From positions 1 through 56,417 of the forward strand of contig WVYX01000082.1 in assembly GCA_011772755.1 (NCBI GenBank): a DNA stretch of 56,417 nucleotides, given 5' to 3'. The number at the start of each line of letters is the position of its first letter. Positions within the stretch are counted from its first letter, which is position 1. Origin of the DNA: Gemmatimonadales bacterium (GTDB lineage: Bacteria > Gemmatimonadota > Gemmatimonadetes > Gemmatimonadales > GWC2-71-9). Under the pieces are notes generated by a model that worked only from the letters and a program-made list of their open reading frames with translations, did not search any database and was not told the DNA's origin. Positions 25,431 through 34,652 of this stretch are shown here, one piece after another. Position numbers and translations under genes: made by a program.

Positions 25431-26456
25431 CTACCCGCGCTCTCCCAGGCGTCGAACCTTGATCAGTTCCGCCACGACCGATACGGCGATCTCAGCCGGC
25501 GTGTCGGCCCCGATGGCTTCACCGATGGGAACATGGACTCGTCCCAGTGCTGTGGGTGGTACGCCCGCGTCCTCGAGCGCTCGGAATACCACCGCCCGCT
25601 TGCGCCGACTGCCCAGCATGCCCACGTAACGGGCTCTGGACCCCGCCGTCTTCTCCACGATCTGCGCGTCGAAGCTGTGTCCTCTCGTGGTGGCGAGGAC
25701 GTAGTCGGCTTCATCCAGAGTGAGGCGCTCGAGGAAGGAGCGAAAGTCTTCGACCACGACCTCGTGGGCCCACGGCACACGATCGCGATTCGCAAACTCG
25801 GCGCGGTCATCGATGACCACCACGTGGAACCCGACCCCCGCCGCGAGCTTGGCGATCTCCGCACCGACGTAACCCGCCCCGAAGATGATCACACGGGGAG
25901 AGCGCTCGACGGGCTCTACGAACGTGCCGCGCTCCTCGTCCACAAACGCCTGGCGCGACGCAGCGGCATCCGCGTGCTCGGCGCTGAGCCCCTCACCCAC
26001 CGTCACGAGTTCCGAACCGACGGCGGCGAGCTTTCGGGGGCCGGCGCTCCAATCAATGCCGGTCACCACCACGGCCTTCTCCCGCCGCGCGATTGCCCGG
26101 GCAACCAGCTCGTACAGCGCAGCCATCTCGTCTGACGCCACTAGCGGCTCGACGAAGAAGTCCACGGTTCCCCCACACGACAGCCCGACGTCTCCCGCGA
26201 GGTCCGCGTTCAGGGTGTGACGCACGAACGCGGGGGCCCCGCTCCGGGCAACGGTGAGGGCCTGTTCGGTTACGTCTGCCTCCGTGCATCCACCGCCAAC
26301 CGTGCCCCAGCGACGCCCGTCGGCGGTGACGACCATCTTGGCGTCCTGCGCCATCGGAAGCGATCCCCGGCGGCGCGCCACGGTGGCAAGTGCCCCTACC
26401 GTGCCGGCCTTCGCGAGATCCCTCGCGGCTTCCCACACGCGGAGAACGTCGCTCAC
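25431..26456 (-). CDS. xdhC: XdhC/CoxF-family molybdenum cofactor insertion factor
   Basis: 341 residues. The N-terminal XdhC/CoxI domain has 'GTVGALATVARRRGSLPMAQDAKMVV' and 'GTVGGGCTEADV', including the conserved Cys57, then 'GLSCGGTVDFFVEPL'. The C-terminal Rossmann domain starts at 'VIIFGAGYVGAEIAKLA' (about 190) and ends 'VGMLGSRRKRAVVFRALEDAG...RVHVPIGEAIGADTPAEIAVSV'. XdhC proteins bind and sulfurate molybdopterin for xanthine-dehydrogenase-type enzymes. None of those structural genes is in the window. The ATG overlaps the AhpD-like stop by 4 nt. Confidence 0.92.
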   Translation of the reverse strand: MSDVLRVWEAARDLAKAGTVGALATVARRRGSLPMAQDAKMVVTADGRRWGTVGGGCTEADVTEQALTVARSGAPAFVRHTLNADLAGDVGLSCGGTVDFFVEPLVASDEMAALYELVARAIARREKAVVVTGIDWSAGPRKLAAVGSELVTVGEGLSAEHADAAASRQAFVDEERGTFVEPVERSPRVIIFGAGYVGAEIAKLAAGVGFHVVVIDDRAEFANRDRVPWAHEVVVEDFRSFLERLTLDEADYVLATTRGHSFDAQIVEKTAGSRARYVGMLGSRRKRAVVFRALEDAGVPPTALGRVHVPIGEAIGADTPAEIAVSVVAELIKVRRLGERG

Positions 26457-26806
26457 GATTCGCTCAGATCTCCCAGAGTAGCGACGGCGCGTCGCAGGTG
26501 CGGGATCACAATCGATCCGCCCACAACCAGGGCCACCGCGAACGCCTCGAACATCTCGTCGTCAGACGCTCCTTCCTCTCGGCAGCGAATGAGATGATAG
26601 GTGATGCAATCGTCGCACCGCAGCACCATGGAGGCCGTCAATCCCATCAGCTCCTTGGTCTTCGCATCAAGGGCACCAGGCTCGTACGACCGGGCGTCGA
26701 GGGCGAAGAAGCGGTTGATGTTGACGTTGCCCGCCGCGTGGATGGCCTGGTTCATCTTCTCGCGGAAATGGCGGAACTCTTTGAGACCCCGGTGGGATTC
26801 GGGCAT
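26453..26806 (-). CDS. Carboxymuconolactone decarboxylase / AhpD-like protein
   Basis: 117 residues from the ATG at 26806. One AhpD-like helical domain with the redox motif 'RCDDCITYHL': Cys64, Cys67 (CxxC) and His71. It is preceded by 'LDAKTKELMGLTASMVL' and followed by 'EMFEAFAVALVVGGSIVIPHLRRAV'. Single-domain members are small alkylhydroperoxidase-like or general thiol proteins; the substrate here is unknown. It sits between actF and xdhC on the same strand and is coupled to xdhC by a 4 nt overlap. A longer in-frame extension to 27271 runs over actF and is not credible. Confidence 0.9.
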   Translation of the reverse strand: MPESHRGLKEFRHFREKMNQAIHAAGNVNINRFFALDARSYEPGALDAKTKELMGLTASMVLRCDDCITYHLIRCREEGASDDEMFEAFAVALVVGGSIVIPHLRRAVATLGDLSES

Positions 26807-26846
26807 GGAAGCTCCCGGAGGCAATTGCTCAGGCAATGTACAAAGT

Positions 26847-26898
26847 GAGGGAGGGGCGGCAGAAGCGGCAGTGGCGGCTAAAGCGGCAGCGGGGGGGT
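26847..26898. repeat. Family C array between actF and the AhpD-like gene
   Basis: Degenerate GGCGGCAGAAGCGGCAGTGG type tandem, ending in a G-run. It occupies part of the 146 nt gap and lies about 55 nt after the actF stop. Confidence 0.7.
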
Positions 26899-26952
26899 GA
26901 CGTTGGGCTGCCCCAAGGGACAAGGGCGAGGAGTGGCAGGGCTCCCCCCGCC

Positions 26953-28206
26953 TTAGTGATGCCCCGTCTCTTCCGCCTCCGCAAGGAGGCGAGGGCTCAC
27001 CATGGGGAAGGTCCGAGCGAAAATGCCGTACGCGAATAGGAAGAGTCCCAGGAAGCCCGCGGTGATGCCGAACTCCGGAAGCCCGAACGCCGGGCCGTGC
27101 TCGGTGAGCGATGGCTGGACCAGGAGATACCGTTCGAGCCATACGCCGACGAAGCTGATGAGCACGAACAGCGTGAATGTGAACGCGGTGACCTTCGCCT
27201 TCACCCAGATCAGCCCCCAGAACGGAATGAGGAAGACCATGAGGCCGACCAGAACCGCGATGGGCCGCCACTCGCCCCAGAAGCGGTAGAACAGGAACGA
27301 CGTCTCTTCCGGGAGATTGCCGTACCAGATCACCAACACCTGGCTGTAGACCAGGTAGGCCCAGAAGATGGAGAAGCCGAATACCAGCTTGCCCAGGTCG
27401 TGGAACTGCTCGCGGCCGATCATCTCACGCATGCCCAGGCGCCGCCGCCAGAAGACCGTCATCAGCCCCAGCAGTGTGAGCCCCGTCAGGAAGGAGCCCA
27501 TGAAGAAGAATGCCCCGAAGAGGTTGCTCAACCAGTACGGCGCGAGGGACATCACGAGGTCGAACGCCAGGAGCGTGAACAGATAGGCGTAGAGCAGGCA
27601 CAGCAACGGCGCGAGCCAGTTCAGACGGCGTTCGATTCTCTCCAGCTCGTCCGTCGTTCCCGTGTAGTCCCTCGTGATACGCTCGTACAGCTGGCGCCGC
27701 CACCCCGAAACGTGCTGCTTCACAACGGCGATATCGGGCTTGAGATCGTTGTAGACGAACGCCAGCGTCACTGAGAGCAGGGCCAGGAGAGCCACCAGAT
27801 CACGCCAGAACACCCACGGGGTGGTGAGCCAGTTCCCCCTGACAGGCGTGGGATGCTCGATCCACGGGAAGAGGTAGTGCCGTCCCAGGAACAGCAGCAC
27901 GAAACAGATGAGCGAGATCGGGAGGAACGCCGCAGCCGCTTCGGCGAAGCGGATGATCGGCCCGGACCACGCGCCCTTGGTGATCTTCTGGGTAGCGGCG
28001 AAGATGATCGCGCCCTGGGCGGCTCCCGTGAAGAACAAGAAGTTGACATGGAACATCCGCCACGCGCGGCCGGGGTCATCTCCCGTCAGGAGGACGACGA
28101 AGAAGCCGAGCCCGAGGACCGCCAGCATGGCGCCGCCAAAGAGCAGCAACCCTGCCGGGGCATTGACCCCCCGCCTGTGAGTCTCCCGGATCGCCTCAGC
28201 GGTCAT
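26953..28206 (-). CDS. actF: Alternative complex III subunit ActF
   Basis: 417 residues, ATG overlapping the actE stop by 4 nt. About ten membrane segments, starting 'LLLFGGAMLAVLGLGFFVVLLTG'. Conserved stretches: 'RAWRMFHVNFLFFTGAAQGAIIFAA', 'LLCLLYAYLFTLLAFDLVMSLAPYWLSNLFGAFFFMGSFLTG', 'FWAYLVYSQVLVIWYGNLPEE'. ActF is the smaller quinol-associated integral subunit related to ActC/NrfD. Alternative complex III oxidises menaquinol and reduces a periplasmic carrier or oxidase in place of cytochrome bc1. Last gene of the act operon. Confidence 0.92.
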   Translation of the reverse strand: MTAEAIRETHRRGVNAPAGLLLFGGAMLAVLGLGFFVVLLTGDDPGRAWRMFHVNFLFFTGAAQGAIIFAATQKITKGAWSGPIIRFAEAAAAFLPISLICFVLLFLGRHYLFPWIEHPTPVRGNWLTTPWVFWRDLVALLALLSVTLAFVYNDLKPDIAVVKQHVSGWRRQLYERITRDYTGTTDELERIERRLNWLAPLLCLLYAYLFTLLAFDLVMSLAPYWLSNLFGAFFFMGSFLTGLTLLGLMTVFWRRRLGMREMIGREQFHDLGKLVFGFSIFWAYLVYSQVLVIWYGNLPEETSFLFYRFWGEWRPIAVLVGLMVFLIPFWGLIWVKAKVTAFTFTLFVLISFVGVWLERYLLVQPSLTEHGPAFGLPEFGITAGFLGLFLFAYGIFARTFPMVSPRLLAEAEETGHH

Positions 28207-28754
28207 TGGGACGCTGCTCCCTGAAGCACACGGACGTAGTTCACGATGTGCCAGCGGTCCTCGCTGCTCAGCTTGCTCCCGTATTCCGGCATCAGCGCAC
28301 CAAAGCCGTGGGTGATGACGCCGTACATCCACCCGTCGCTCTGGTCTCGCACGCGCTGTTCGGTGACGTCGCGAACCGAGTTCGCCAGCGCCGGTGCTAC
28401 GGGGCCGTCGCCCAACCCCGCCTCGCCGTGGCACAATCCGCAGAAGATGTCGTACCGATCCCGCCCACGCTCGATGGATGCGGCGGTGCGTTGAGCGGGA
28501 TTTCGCAGCCGGTTGAGGGCAGCCCGATTCTGCGGGATGGCAGGGGGCACCACCTCGGTTCCGGTGATCGGCACCGTGCCCTCCACCGGTTGGCGCGGCA
28601 TCTTGTACGGTTGGATGGCGATCCCCCGGCGCATGACCGCGAACCACGGGACGGCGGCCATGACGTCGTCCGGACTGGGGAAGCGATGCCACTGCTCCCG
28701 CGTGCACCCGGTCGCCAGCACCAGGAGCAGGACCGCCATCACGCTACGTCTCAA
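28203..28754 (-). CDS. actE: Alternative complex III monoheme cytochrome c subunit ActE (lipoprotein)
   Basis: 183 residues if started at the TTG at 28754, which has GGAGG 6 nt upstream and overlaps the actD stop. A GTG at 28742 and an ATG at 28739 are possible but badly spaced from the SD. The signal ends in lipobox 'LATGC'. After 'PFYKMPRQP'-type membrane-proximal sequence (here 'IAIQPYKMPRQPVEGTVPI'), a class I cytochrome c domain has heme motif 'CGLCH' and distal Met in 'GFGALMPEYG'. It accepts electrons within the complex and delivers them to a terminal oxidase or soluble carrier. Confidence 0.9.
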   Translation of the reverse strand: MRRSVMAVLLLVLATGCTREQWHRFPSPDDVMAAVPWFAVMRRGIAIQPYKMPRQPVEGTVPITGTEVVPPAIPQNRAALNRLRNPAQRTAASIERGRDRYDIFCGLCHGEAGLGDGPVAPALANSVRDVTEQRVRDQSDGWMYGVITHGFGALMPEYGSKLSSEDRWHIVNYVRVLQGAASQ

Positions 28755-29247
28755 CCCGCACCTCCTCCGCGCCCGACGAGCGAAGCAGCTCTTCGATTGC
28801 CGGTCGCCGCTCCACAGGGCACGGCACGAAGATGCCGATCTGGTCGTCGGTGAACCTCGCATCGAACGCACCCGCACGGTGGTTCCGCCAACAGTGATAC
28901 AACAATCCGATGACCGTGGCGCCGGCGCCGAACAGCACAGTGAGCTCGAACGCTATCACCACGTAGGGGATCACCGACCCAATGGGCTTGCCGCCCACCA
29001 CGATCGGCCAGTCATACGACATCCACAGCGTCATGGCGAAGCCCGTGAGGCATCCAGCGAGGCCGCCGAGCAGCGTCCACCGGCGAACCGGACTCACCCG
29101 ATGACCCACGGCCTGTGCAAGTTCAACGTTGGGAACCGGTGAGTACACGGTGAAGTCATGATAGCCGACCTCCTTGAGGATGCGGATGGCTTTGGCCGCC
29201 GCATCGACGTGGCGGTAGGCTGCCAGGACTCCACCGGGATGACGCAT
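28744..29247 (-). CDS. actD: Alternative complex III subunit ActD
   Basis: 167 residues, ATG overlapping the actC stop by 1 nt (TGATG). It begins 'GVLAAYRHVDAAAKAIRILKEVGYHDFTVYSPVP', the ActD (DUF3341) signature. Two membrane segments follow ('WTLLGGLAGCLTGFAMTLW' and 'VIPYVVIAFELTVLFGAGATVIGLL'), then a C-terminal 'DDQIGIFVPC' region. A structural subunit without cofactors. Confidence 0.92.
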   Translation of the reverse strand: MRHPGGVLAAYRHVDAAAKAIRILKEVGYHDFTVYSPVPNVELAQAVGHRVSPVRRWTLLGGLAGCLTGFAMTLWMSYDWPIVVGGKPIGSVIPYVVIAFELTVLFGAGATVIGLLYHCWRNHRAGAFDARFTDDQIGIFVPCPVERRPAIEELLRSSGAEEVRVET

Positions 29248-30596
29248 CACGCCACCGGCCTCTCTTTCCGCGGCATCGGAATGATCTCCTTCACCTCGGT
29301 GATCGACACCGTCGGGAAGTTCTTGGCGAACAACAGGAACCACATGAAGAACCAGGCAAAGCTCCCCGCGAGGATCGCCCACTCTACCCAGGACGGCGTG
29401 TAGTGACCCATGGCGTACGGCTCGTATTCGTGAGAGAGCGATACGACGATGATCACGAAACGCTCGAACCACATGCCCAGATTGACGAACAGCGACAGGA
29501 CGAACAGGGCGGGGATACTCCGCCGGATCTTGCGGAAGAACAGGAACACCGGCAGGAAGCCGTTACAGCAAATCATGGTCCAGGTGGCCCACCAGTAGTC
29601 TCCGAATGCCCGGTTCCAGAACGCTGCCCGCTCGAACGGGTTGCCGCTGTACCACGCGATGAAGTACTCGATGGCGTAGGCGTAGCCGACGATGAGTCCC
29701 GTGAGTAGCAGCAGCTTCGCCAGGTTCTCGAAGTGCTCTACCCTTATGTACCGCTCCATCTTGAAGACCTTGCGCAACGGCACCAGCAGGGTGACGACCA
29801 TGGCGAAGCCGGAGAAGATCGCCCCGGCGACGAAGTAGGGCGCGAAGATCGTCGCGTGCCAGCCCGGCACGATGGAGACGGCGAAATCCCACGACACAAC
29901 GCTGTGCACGGAGAGCACCAGAGGCGTGGCGAAGGCAGCCAGGTACAGATACGCCCGCGTATAATGGCGCCACTGCTGATCGGTGCCTCGCCAGCCCAGG
30001 GCGGTGATGCGATACAGCTTCTTGCGCCAGCCAGTGGCCTTCTCCCGCACCGCCGCGACATCGGGAATTAGCCCGACGATCAAAAAGAGTGCACTCACCG
30101 TGAAGTACGTCGATATCGCGAAAACGTCGAATATCAACGGCGACTTGAAGTTGATCCACAACTGACGCTGGTTCGGGTAGGGAAATAGCCAGTACGCGTA
30201 CCAGATACGGCCGATGTGGATAATAGGAAAGAGCCCCGCCGTCATGACGGCGAAGACCGTCATGACCTCGGCGGTGCGGTACACCGCGGTTCGCCAGGCG
30301 GAACGGAACAGATACAGAATGGCCGAGATCAGCGTGCCCGAATGGGCGATCCCGACCCAAAAGACGAAGTTGGTGATGTACACGCCCCACATCACAGGCG
30401 GGGTGTAGCCGGCCACACCGAGCCCGAGCCGGATCTGGTAGAGCAGCGCCACCACGCCGAACGCCAGCACGAACAGGACGATTCCCAGCAGCGTGTAGTA
30501 CGCTCGCGACGGACGCCCGAGCGTCGCGGCGACGTCGCGCGTGATCTCCCCGTAGGTGGGCTGGACGAGCTGCTCAGGCTGCACGACGGTGGCCAC
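29247..30596 (-). CDS. actC: Alternative complex III quinol-binding subunit ActC (NrfD/PsrC family)
   Basis: 449 residues, GTG start directly after the actB TAA. Ten predicted membrane segments of NrfD type: 'NFVFWVGIAHSGTLISAILYLFR', 'FPIIHIGRIWYAYWLFPYPN', 'PLVLSVHSVVSWDFAVSIVPGWHATIFAPYFVAGAIFSG', 'FIAWYSGN' and 'NLGMWFERFVIIVVSLSHEY'. The conserved His/Glu/Asp residues line the proposed quinol site. It is the main membrane subunit that oxidises menaquinol. Confidence 0.94.
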   Translation of the reverse strand: MATVVQPEQLVQPTYGEITRDVAATLGRPSRAYYTLLGIVLFVLAFGVVALLYQIRLGLGVAGYTPPVMWGVYITNFVFWVGIAHSGTLISAILYLFRSAWRTAVYRTAEVMTVFAVMTAGLFPIIHIGRIWYAYWLFPYPNQRQLWINFKSPLIFDVFAISTYFTVSALFLIVGLIPDVAAVREKATGWRKKLYRITALGWRGTDQQWRHYTRAYLYLAAFATPLVLSVHSVVSWDFAVSIVPGWHATIFAPYFVAGAIFSGFAMVVTLLVPLRKVFKMERYIRVEHFENLAKLLLLTGLIVGYAYAIEYFIAWYSGNPFERAAFWNRAFGDYWWATWTMICCNGFLPVFLFFRKIRRSIPALFVLSLFVNLGMWFERFVIIVVSLSHEYEPYAMGHYTPSWVEWAILAGSFAWFFMWFLLFAKNFPTVSITEVKEIIPMPRKERPVA

Positions 30597-33500
30597 TTAG
30601 CCCCCCACCTCCGTGATGTTGCGCACCTTGCTGAGATAGGTGACTGCCGGTCGGATGTTCAGATCCTCGAACACGTGATAGCCGCGTTCGTCCCCCGCGA
30701 GCTGCGAAACTCTCGAGTTCGGATCTCTAAGGTCGCCGAACACAATCGCGTCGGACGGGCAGGACTGCTGACATGCGACCAGCACCTCACCGTCCTGAAG
30801 CTCACGGTTCGCCAGCTTCGCCTCGTGCTGCTTGCCACGGATCCGCTGCACGCAGAAGGTGCACTTTTCCATCACGCCCTTCACACGGACGGTGACATCG
30901 GGATTGAGCAGCCAGTGGAGCGGTTCGGGCCAGGCGAAAGCGGGATCGGCTTCGTGCTGATGGTCGAACCAGTTGAAGTAGCGAACCTTGTAGGGGCAGT
31001 TGTTGGAACAGTAGCGCGTGCCGACACAGCGGTTGTAGATCTGCCCGTTGAGCCCGTCAGGTGTGTGATACGCTGCAAAGACCGGGCAGACCGGCTCGCA
31101 CGGCGCGTTCCCGCAGTGCTGGCACAGCATCGGAACGACACGGGCTTCGAGAGGATGTCCGTTCTCCCCACCCTCGAAATACCGTTCGATCCTCATCCAG
31201 GACATCTCACGTCCACGACGCACCAGTTCCGGCCCAACAGTCGGAATGTTGTTCTCGGCATAACACGCCGTCACGCAGGCGCTGCACCCTGTGCACTTCG
31301 ACAGGTCGATAGCCATCGCCCAGCGGGGATGATCGCCAGCATAATCGCCACGTTCCTGTTCCCGGTACTGAGCCTCCTGCCACTCGCGGAGCACCTCTTC
31401 GATGTGCTCCGGGACCGGCGCCGCATGGGCCCCCTCGTGCTCCGCCTCATGCGGCTCCTCCCCAGTGAGTCTCCGCAACGTCACCGCCTCGGCGATCCCC
31501 CGGCCGAGTTGCCGAGGCTTGCCCTCCGTCTTGGGCAGCCGCTCATTCACTCCGGTGTGCCGCAACGTCACTGCGGCGTAGTAGCCGACCCCTCCGAACT
31601 CGGTGATGTTGGGCGAGAGGAGCGCGTACGCATTGGCCCCCCGTCCCTCGGCGTACCGCCCCAGTGCCGTGTGCCCCTGGCCGAGTGGCAGGGCGATGAC
31701 GTCCGGCCTAACACCGGGGTAGAGATATGCGGGCGCCTGTACCGTCCCGGTCGGGCTGCTGACCTCGAGGATATCCCCCTCGGCAATGCCGCGGTCGGCA
31801 GCCGTATCGGGATGCAGCTCAATCCAGCTGCTCCAGGTGATCTTGGTTACCGGATCGGGAAGCTCCTGCAGCCACGGCCGATTCGCCCCCCGACCGTCAT
31901 ACAGGGCCGGCGACGGATAGGCGACCAGCGTGAGCTGTCCGGCAGGCACCGACCACACAGGTACCTCAGCGAGTTGCCCTGCGGACCGCGCCAGGCGCAC
32001 TCGTGTCTGGGGAACGTCTTGCCACACTCCGCCGCGCTGCAGACTTTCATTCCAGAACGTCTCGAACGGTCGCCGGTCGCGCAGTTGCCGCTGCAGCGCC
32101 CGCCAGGCTTGCTGCAGGTACTCCATGTAGTTCGCGGCAGTGAAGCGGGATCCAATCCGTCCGCCCATCTGCTGCGCTACCTCCAGTAGTACGTCACCGG
32201 ACTGGCGCGTATCGAACACCGGCTGCATCACCGGCTGCTGCAACGTATGCACGCCGGCACGCGGCTCGTAGTCGTTCCACTGCTCGAGGGGGTCGTAATC
32301 CGGCAGGATCAGGTCCGCTCCCGTCGCGGTCTCGTCGAGGAACCGCGCGAAGCTCACCTTGAAGCCGACTTGCCGCATCGCGTCGGCGAAGCCGAGCCCG
32401 GCCGGTGCGGCGTATGCCGGGTTGGCTCCGTGGAGGAATAGCACCCCCACCGCTCCATTCCGCATCGCTCGTGCGAGTGCCGCGAGGTCGGCGTAGCGCC
32501 CTGCTCCGCCGAGGGGAGGCTGTGCCGCAAAGGTGACCGTTCGGCCGACGTTCCCGGCAACGTAGTTCAGGATGCTCACCGCAGCGGCTGTGTAATGAGC
32601 CTGATCATGTTGAGCGCCGACGCCGCCCGCGAGTGCCACACTTGGCTCCGCGGTGAACTCGCGGGCGAGCCGCTCTATGGTATCGGCAGGCACGCCCGCC
32701 CGACTGGCGACGGCGTCGGGCCCATGCGCTTCGAGCAGCGTTCGGATGCGAAACAGATCCGTCGGTGGAGTCGCGAGTCGGTCTCGTACGATCACACGCG
32801 CCATGGCCAGGGCGATCAGCGCCTCGGTGCCCGGCACCGGCGCGATCCACTCGTCCGCGCTCATTCCGGTCATGCTCATGCGCGGCTCAATGTGGACGTA
32901 ACGCCCCATCGCGCCGTCCTGATAGCTGTGACCTTCAGCGAAGCCCCGCGCGTACTCCACCGGGCTGAGCCAAGTCTCGAGAAAATCCGCACCGAACGAC
33001 AACACGTATCGAGCCGCGGCGAAGTCGTGCTGGGGGACCGCGTCGAGGCCAAAAACCTGCTGGTTCGCGTAGCGCAGCGCCTCATACCCGAAGGGCTCAT
33101 AGCTGACACGCCCACTGGAACCGAGCACCGAGAGCCACTCGTCGACCAGCCGGCCGAAGGTGCCGGTCTCATTGGCCGTAACGAACCGGATCTGATCTCC
33201 CGTTACAGCTTGAAGCTCGGTGGCGATGCGAGCGACTGCGTCTTCCCAGGTGATTGCCTCAAACCCGCCGTTCGCCCCTCGAGCCAGGGGCCCGCGCACG
33301 CGATCGGGATTGTAGAGCCCCTGCAATGAGGCCTGCCCCCGTGCGCACAGCCGACCTTGGTTGATGGGATGCTCCGGATTGCCCTCGACCTTGACCGCTC
33401 GACCCTCACGCACGCGTATGTGCAGGCCGCATCCCGCCGGGCATTCCCGACAGGAGGAAGCGTACCAGGTCGCGATACCAGGGATCTGGTTCTCAGGAGG

Positions 33501-33632
33501 GACCAGGTACGGGATGAGCTTTTCCACCCGGTCGGTGGAGCAACCAGAGAGGGCCGCGGCGCCGCCACCTGCCGCGCCGAGCACCCGGAGGAATCGCCGG
33601 CGATTCATCCCGCCTGAGGAGTTTTCAGCCAT
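30597..33632 (-). CDS. actB: Alternative complex III iron-sulfur / molybdopterin-oxidoreductase-like subunit ActB
   Basis: 1011 residues from the ATG at 33632; ATG 33608 ([15 protein letters not shown]) is an alternative that starts at the Tat-like motif. The N-terminal part (about 60-640) is a molybdopterin oxidoreductase fold with '[40 protein letters not shown]' but no evident Mo ligand, as in ActB. The C-terminal PsrB-like part carries four Fe-S clusters: '[16 protein letters not shown]', '[14 protein letters not shown]', '[12 protein letters not shown]' and 'CTFCVQRI...[10 protein letters not shown]'. Exported by Tat and located on the periplasmic face. Confidence 0.95.
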   Translation of the reverse strand: MAENSSGGMNRRRFLRVLGAAGGGAAALSGCSTDRVEKLIPYLVPPENQIPGIATWYASSCRECPAGCGLHIRVREGRAVKVEGNPEHPINQGRLCARGQASLQGLYNPDRVRGPLARGANGGFEAITWEDAVARIATELQAVTGDQIRFVTANETGTFGRLVDEWLSVLGSSGRVSYEPFGYEALRYANQQVFGLDAVPQHDFAAARYVLSFGADFLETWLSPVEYARGFAEGHSYQDGAMGRYVHIEPRMSMTGMSADEWIAPVPGTEALIALAMARVIVRDRLATPPTDLFRIRTLLEAHGPDAVASRAGVPADTIERLAREFTAEPSVALAGGVGAQHDQAHYTAAAVSILNYVAGNVGRTVTFAAQPPLGGAGRYADLAALARAMRNGAVGVLFLHGANPAYAAPAGLGFADAMRQVGFKVSFARFLDETATGADLILPDYDPLEQWNDYEPRAGVHTLQQPVMQPVFDTRQSGDVLLEVAQQMGGRIGSRFTAANYMEYLQQAWRALQRQLRDRRPFETFWNESLQRGGVWQDVPQTRVRLARSAGQLAEVPVWSVPAGQLTLVAYPSPALYDGRGANRPWLQELPDPVTKITWSSWIELHPDTAADRGIAEGDILEVSSPTGTVQAPAYLYPGVRPDVIALPLGQGHTALGRYAEGRGANAYALLSPNITEFGGVGYYAAVTLRHTGVNERLPKTEGKPRQLGRGIAEAVTLRRLTGEEPHEAEHEGAHAAPVPEHIEEVLREWQEAQYREQERGDYAGDHPRWAMAIDLSKCTGCSACVTACYAENNIPTVGPELVRRGREMSWMRIERYFEGGENGHPLEARVVPMLCQHCGNAPCEPVCPVFAAYHTPDGLNGQIYNRCVGTRYCSNNCPYKVRYFNWFDHQHEADPAFAWPEPLHWLLNPDVTVRVKGVMEKCTFCVQRIRGKQHEAKLANRELQDGEVLVACQQSCPSDAIVFGDLRDPNSRVSQLAGDERGYHVFEDLNIRPAVTYLSKVRNITEVGG

Positions 33633-33645
33633 CAGCGGTGAGGGG

Positions 33646-33783
33646 CAGTTCGCAATTCGCAATCAGCAATTAGCACAGATTCCCGTATCCGCCGTTCCGT
33701 CGTTCGATCGTTCCGCCGTTCCCTCGTTCAATCGTTCCGTCGTTCCGCCGTTCCGCCGTTCCATCGTTCCGCCGTCCGCCTAG
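33646..33783. repeat. Family A remnant plus CGTTCCGY octamer array (family F)
   Basis: 33646-33674 carries CGCAATTCGCAATCAGCAAT (family A). 33691-33783 carries about ten units of a degenerate octamer CGTTCCGY (CGTTCCGTCGTTCGAT and variants). In actA orientation the octamer array begins directly after the actA TAG stop. It fills the actA-actB gap inside the operon, so it must be transcribed. Confidence 0.85.
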
Positions 33784-34352
33784 TAATGACACGCCGTGCA
33801 GTCGATGGTGGCTTCTTTTTCTTCGTGGCAGGTCAGGCACCAGCCCATCTTGAGCGAGGCGAACTGGTACACCTGCGGCATGCGGTCGATTGGCCCGTGG
33901 CAGTCCTGACACTCGAGCTCAGCCTCGGGCCGCACGTGAACATTGTGAGGAAAGCGGACGAACGGGGCGAGCTTGTGAACTTCCACCCATTCGATGGGGC
34001 GCCGCTCGAACCAGGCGTCCCTCAGTTTCTGCACCTCTGGATTGGCTGCTCCTGCGATGATGTGGCACCCCATGCAGGTTGAAACCGTGGGGAGTCCGGC
34101 GCTGGCACTCACCTCCACGGAAAAGTGGCAGTACCGGCAGTCCATCTCGTACTGCCCTGCGTGGACGTCATGTCGGTAGAAGATCGGTTGCCGAGGACCC
34201 GGAAGCCCCGCCGTGTCAACGTCCACGGGAGCTTCGTACGCGCCCGCCGCCTGCGCCGGATCTTGCGCCGTCTCGGCCGGCAGCACGGCAAGAAAAATGG
34301 CGATGGTCGCCACTGAGAGCGATCCCAGCGTCAGCAGTACAGGCTTTGTCAC
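33780..34352 (-). CDS. actA: Alternative complex III pentaheme cytochrome c subunit ActA
   Basis: 190 residues, GTG start at 34352 with GGAG upstream. N-terminal hydrophobic anchor (about 6-27), then five CxxCH heme motifs: CRYCH, CMGCH, CQDCH, CLTCH, CTACH. Several His residues can be distal ligands ('FYRHDVHAGQYEMDC', 'VRFPHNVHV'). This matches ActA, the pentaheme subunit that passes electrons from ActB toward ActE. First gene of the operon; the promoter should lie in 34353-34556 but no convincing sigma70 match was found. Confidence 0.94.
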   Translation of the reverse strand: MTKPVLLTLGSLSVATIAIFLAVLPAETAQDPAQAAGAYEAPVDVDTAGLPGPRQPIFYRHDVHAGQYEMDCRYCHFSVEVSASAGLPTVSTCMGCHIIAGAANPEVQKLRDAWFERRPIEWVEVHKLAPFVRFPHNVHVRPEAELECQDCHGPIDRMPQVYQFASLKMGWCLTCHEEKEATIDCTACHY

Positions 34353-34556
34353 GACACTCCGCTATGACGCATGTGAATGCTCCATCCGGCAGGCCAGCCG
34401 TCCTTCCCAGGACGCGAGGCTGTTACGTGACCTGTTCCGCAGACAGTGATTCGGTCGCAGAGAAGTGCTGAATAAAAAAAAGGGGTGCGACCGCCACATA
34501 AGATACTCGAAGGTCCGCCCAAGACAACTGGCGCTGCTAAGCGCTCAGCCTGCGGC

Positions 34557-34652
34557 AAGCAATTTGCTATTCGCAATTCGCAGTTGGCGTCTCTCACCGA
34601 CCACAGGGAGGCCGCAGGCGCGTTCCAATACGAACTGCGAATTGCTAATTGC
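34557..34652. repeat. Family A inverted array overlapping the kinase 3' end
   Basis: Left arm TTGCTATTCGCAATTCGCAG, right arm CGAACTGCGAATTGCTAATT, with about 48 nt between. The kinase stop codon (TAG, 34647-34645) lies inside the right arm (CGCAATTAG), so the repeat supplies the end of the protein. Confidence 0.88.

Noticed and set aside
25237-25629. Plus-strand open frame over the MITE-like element
   Set aside because: It runs from repeat sequence into antisense xdhC; no domain, no ribosome binding site.
26807-27271. Extension of the AhpD-like frame upstream to 27271
   Set aside because: It would cross the GGCAGG array and overlap actF; the family length (about 117 residues) fits the start at 26806.
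30216-32189. Plus-strand open frame of 657 codons opposite actC/actB
   Set aside because: Antisense to strongly recognised act genes; no domain evidence.
34472-34482. A-run (T-run on the minus strand) as a kinase terminator
   Set aside because: No stem immediately precedes the T-run on the minus strand.
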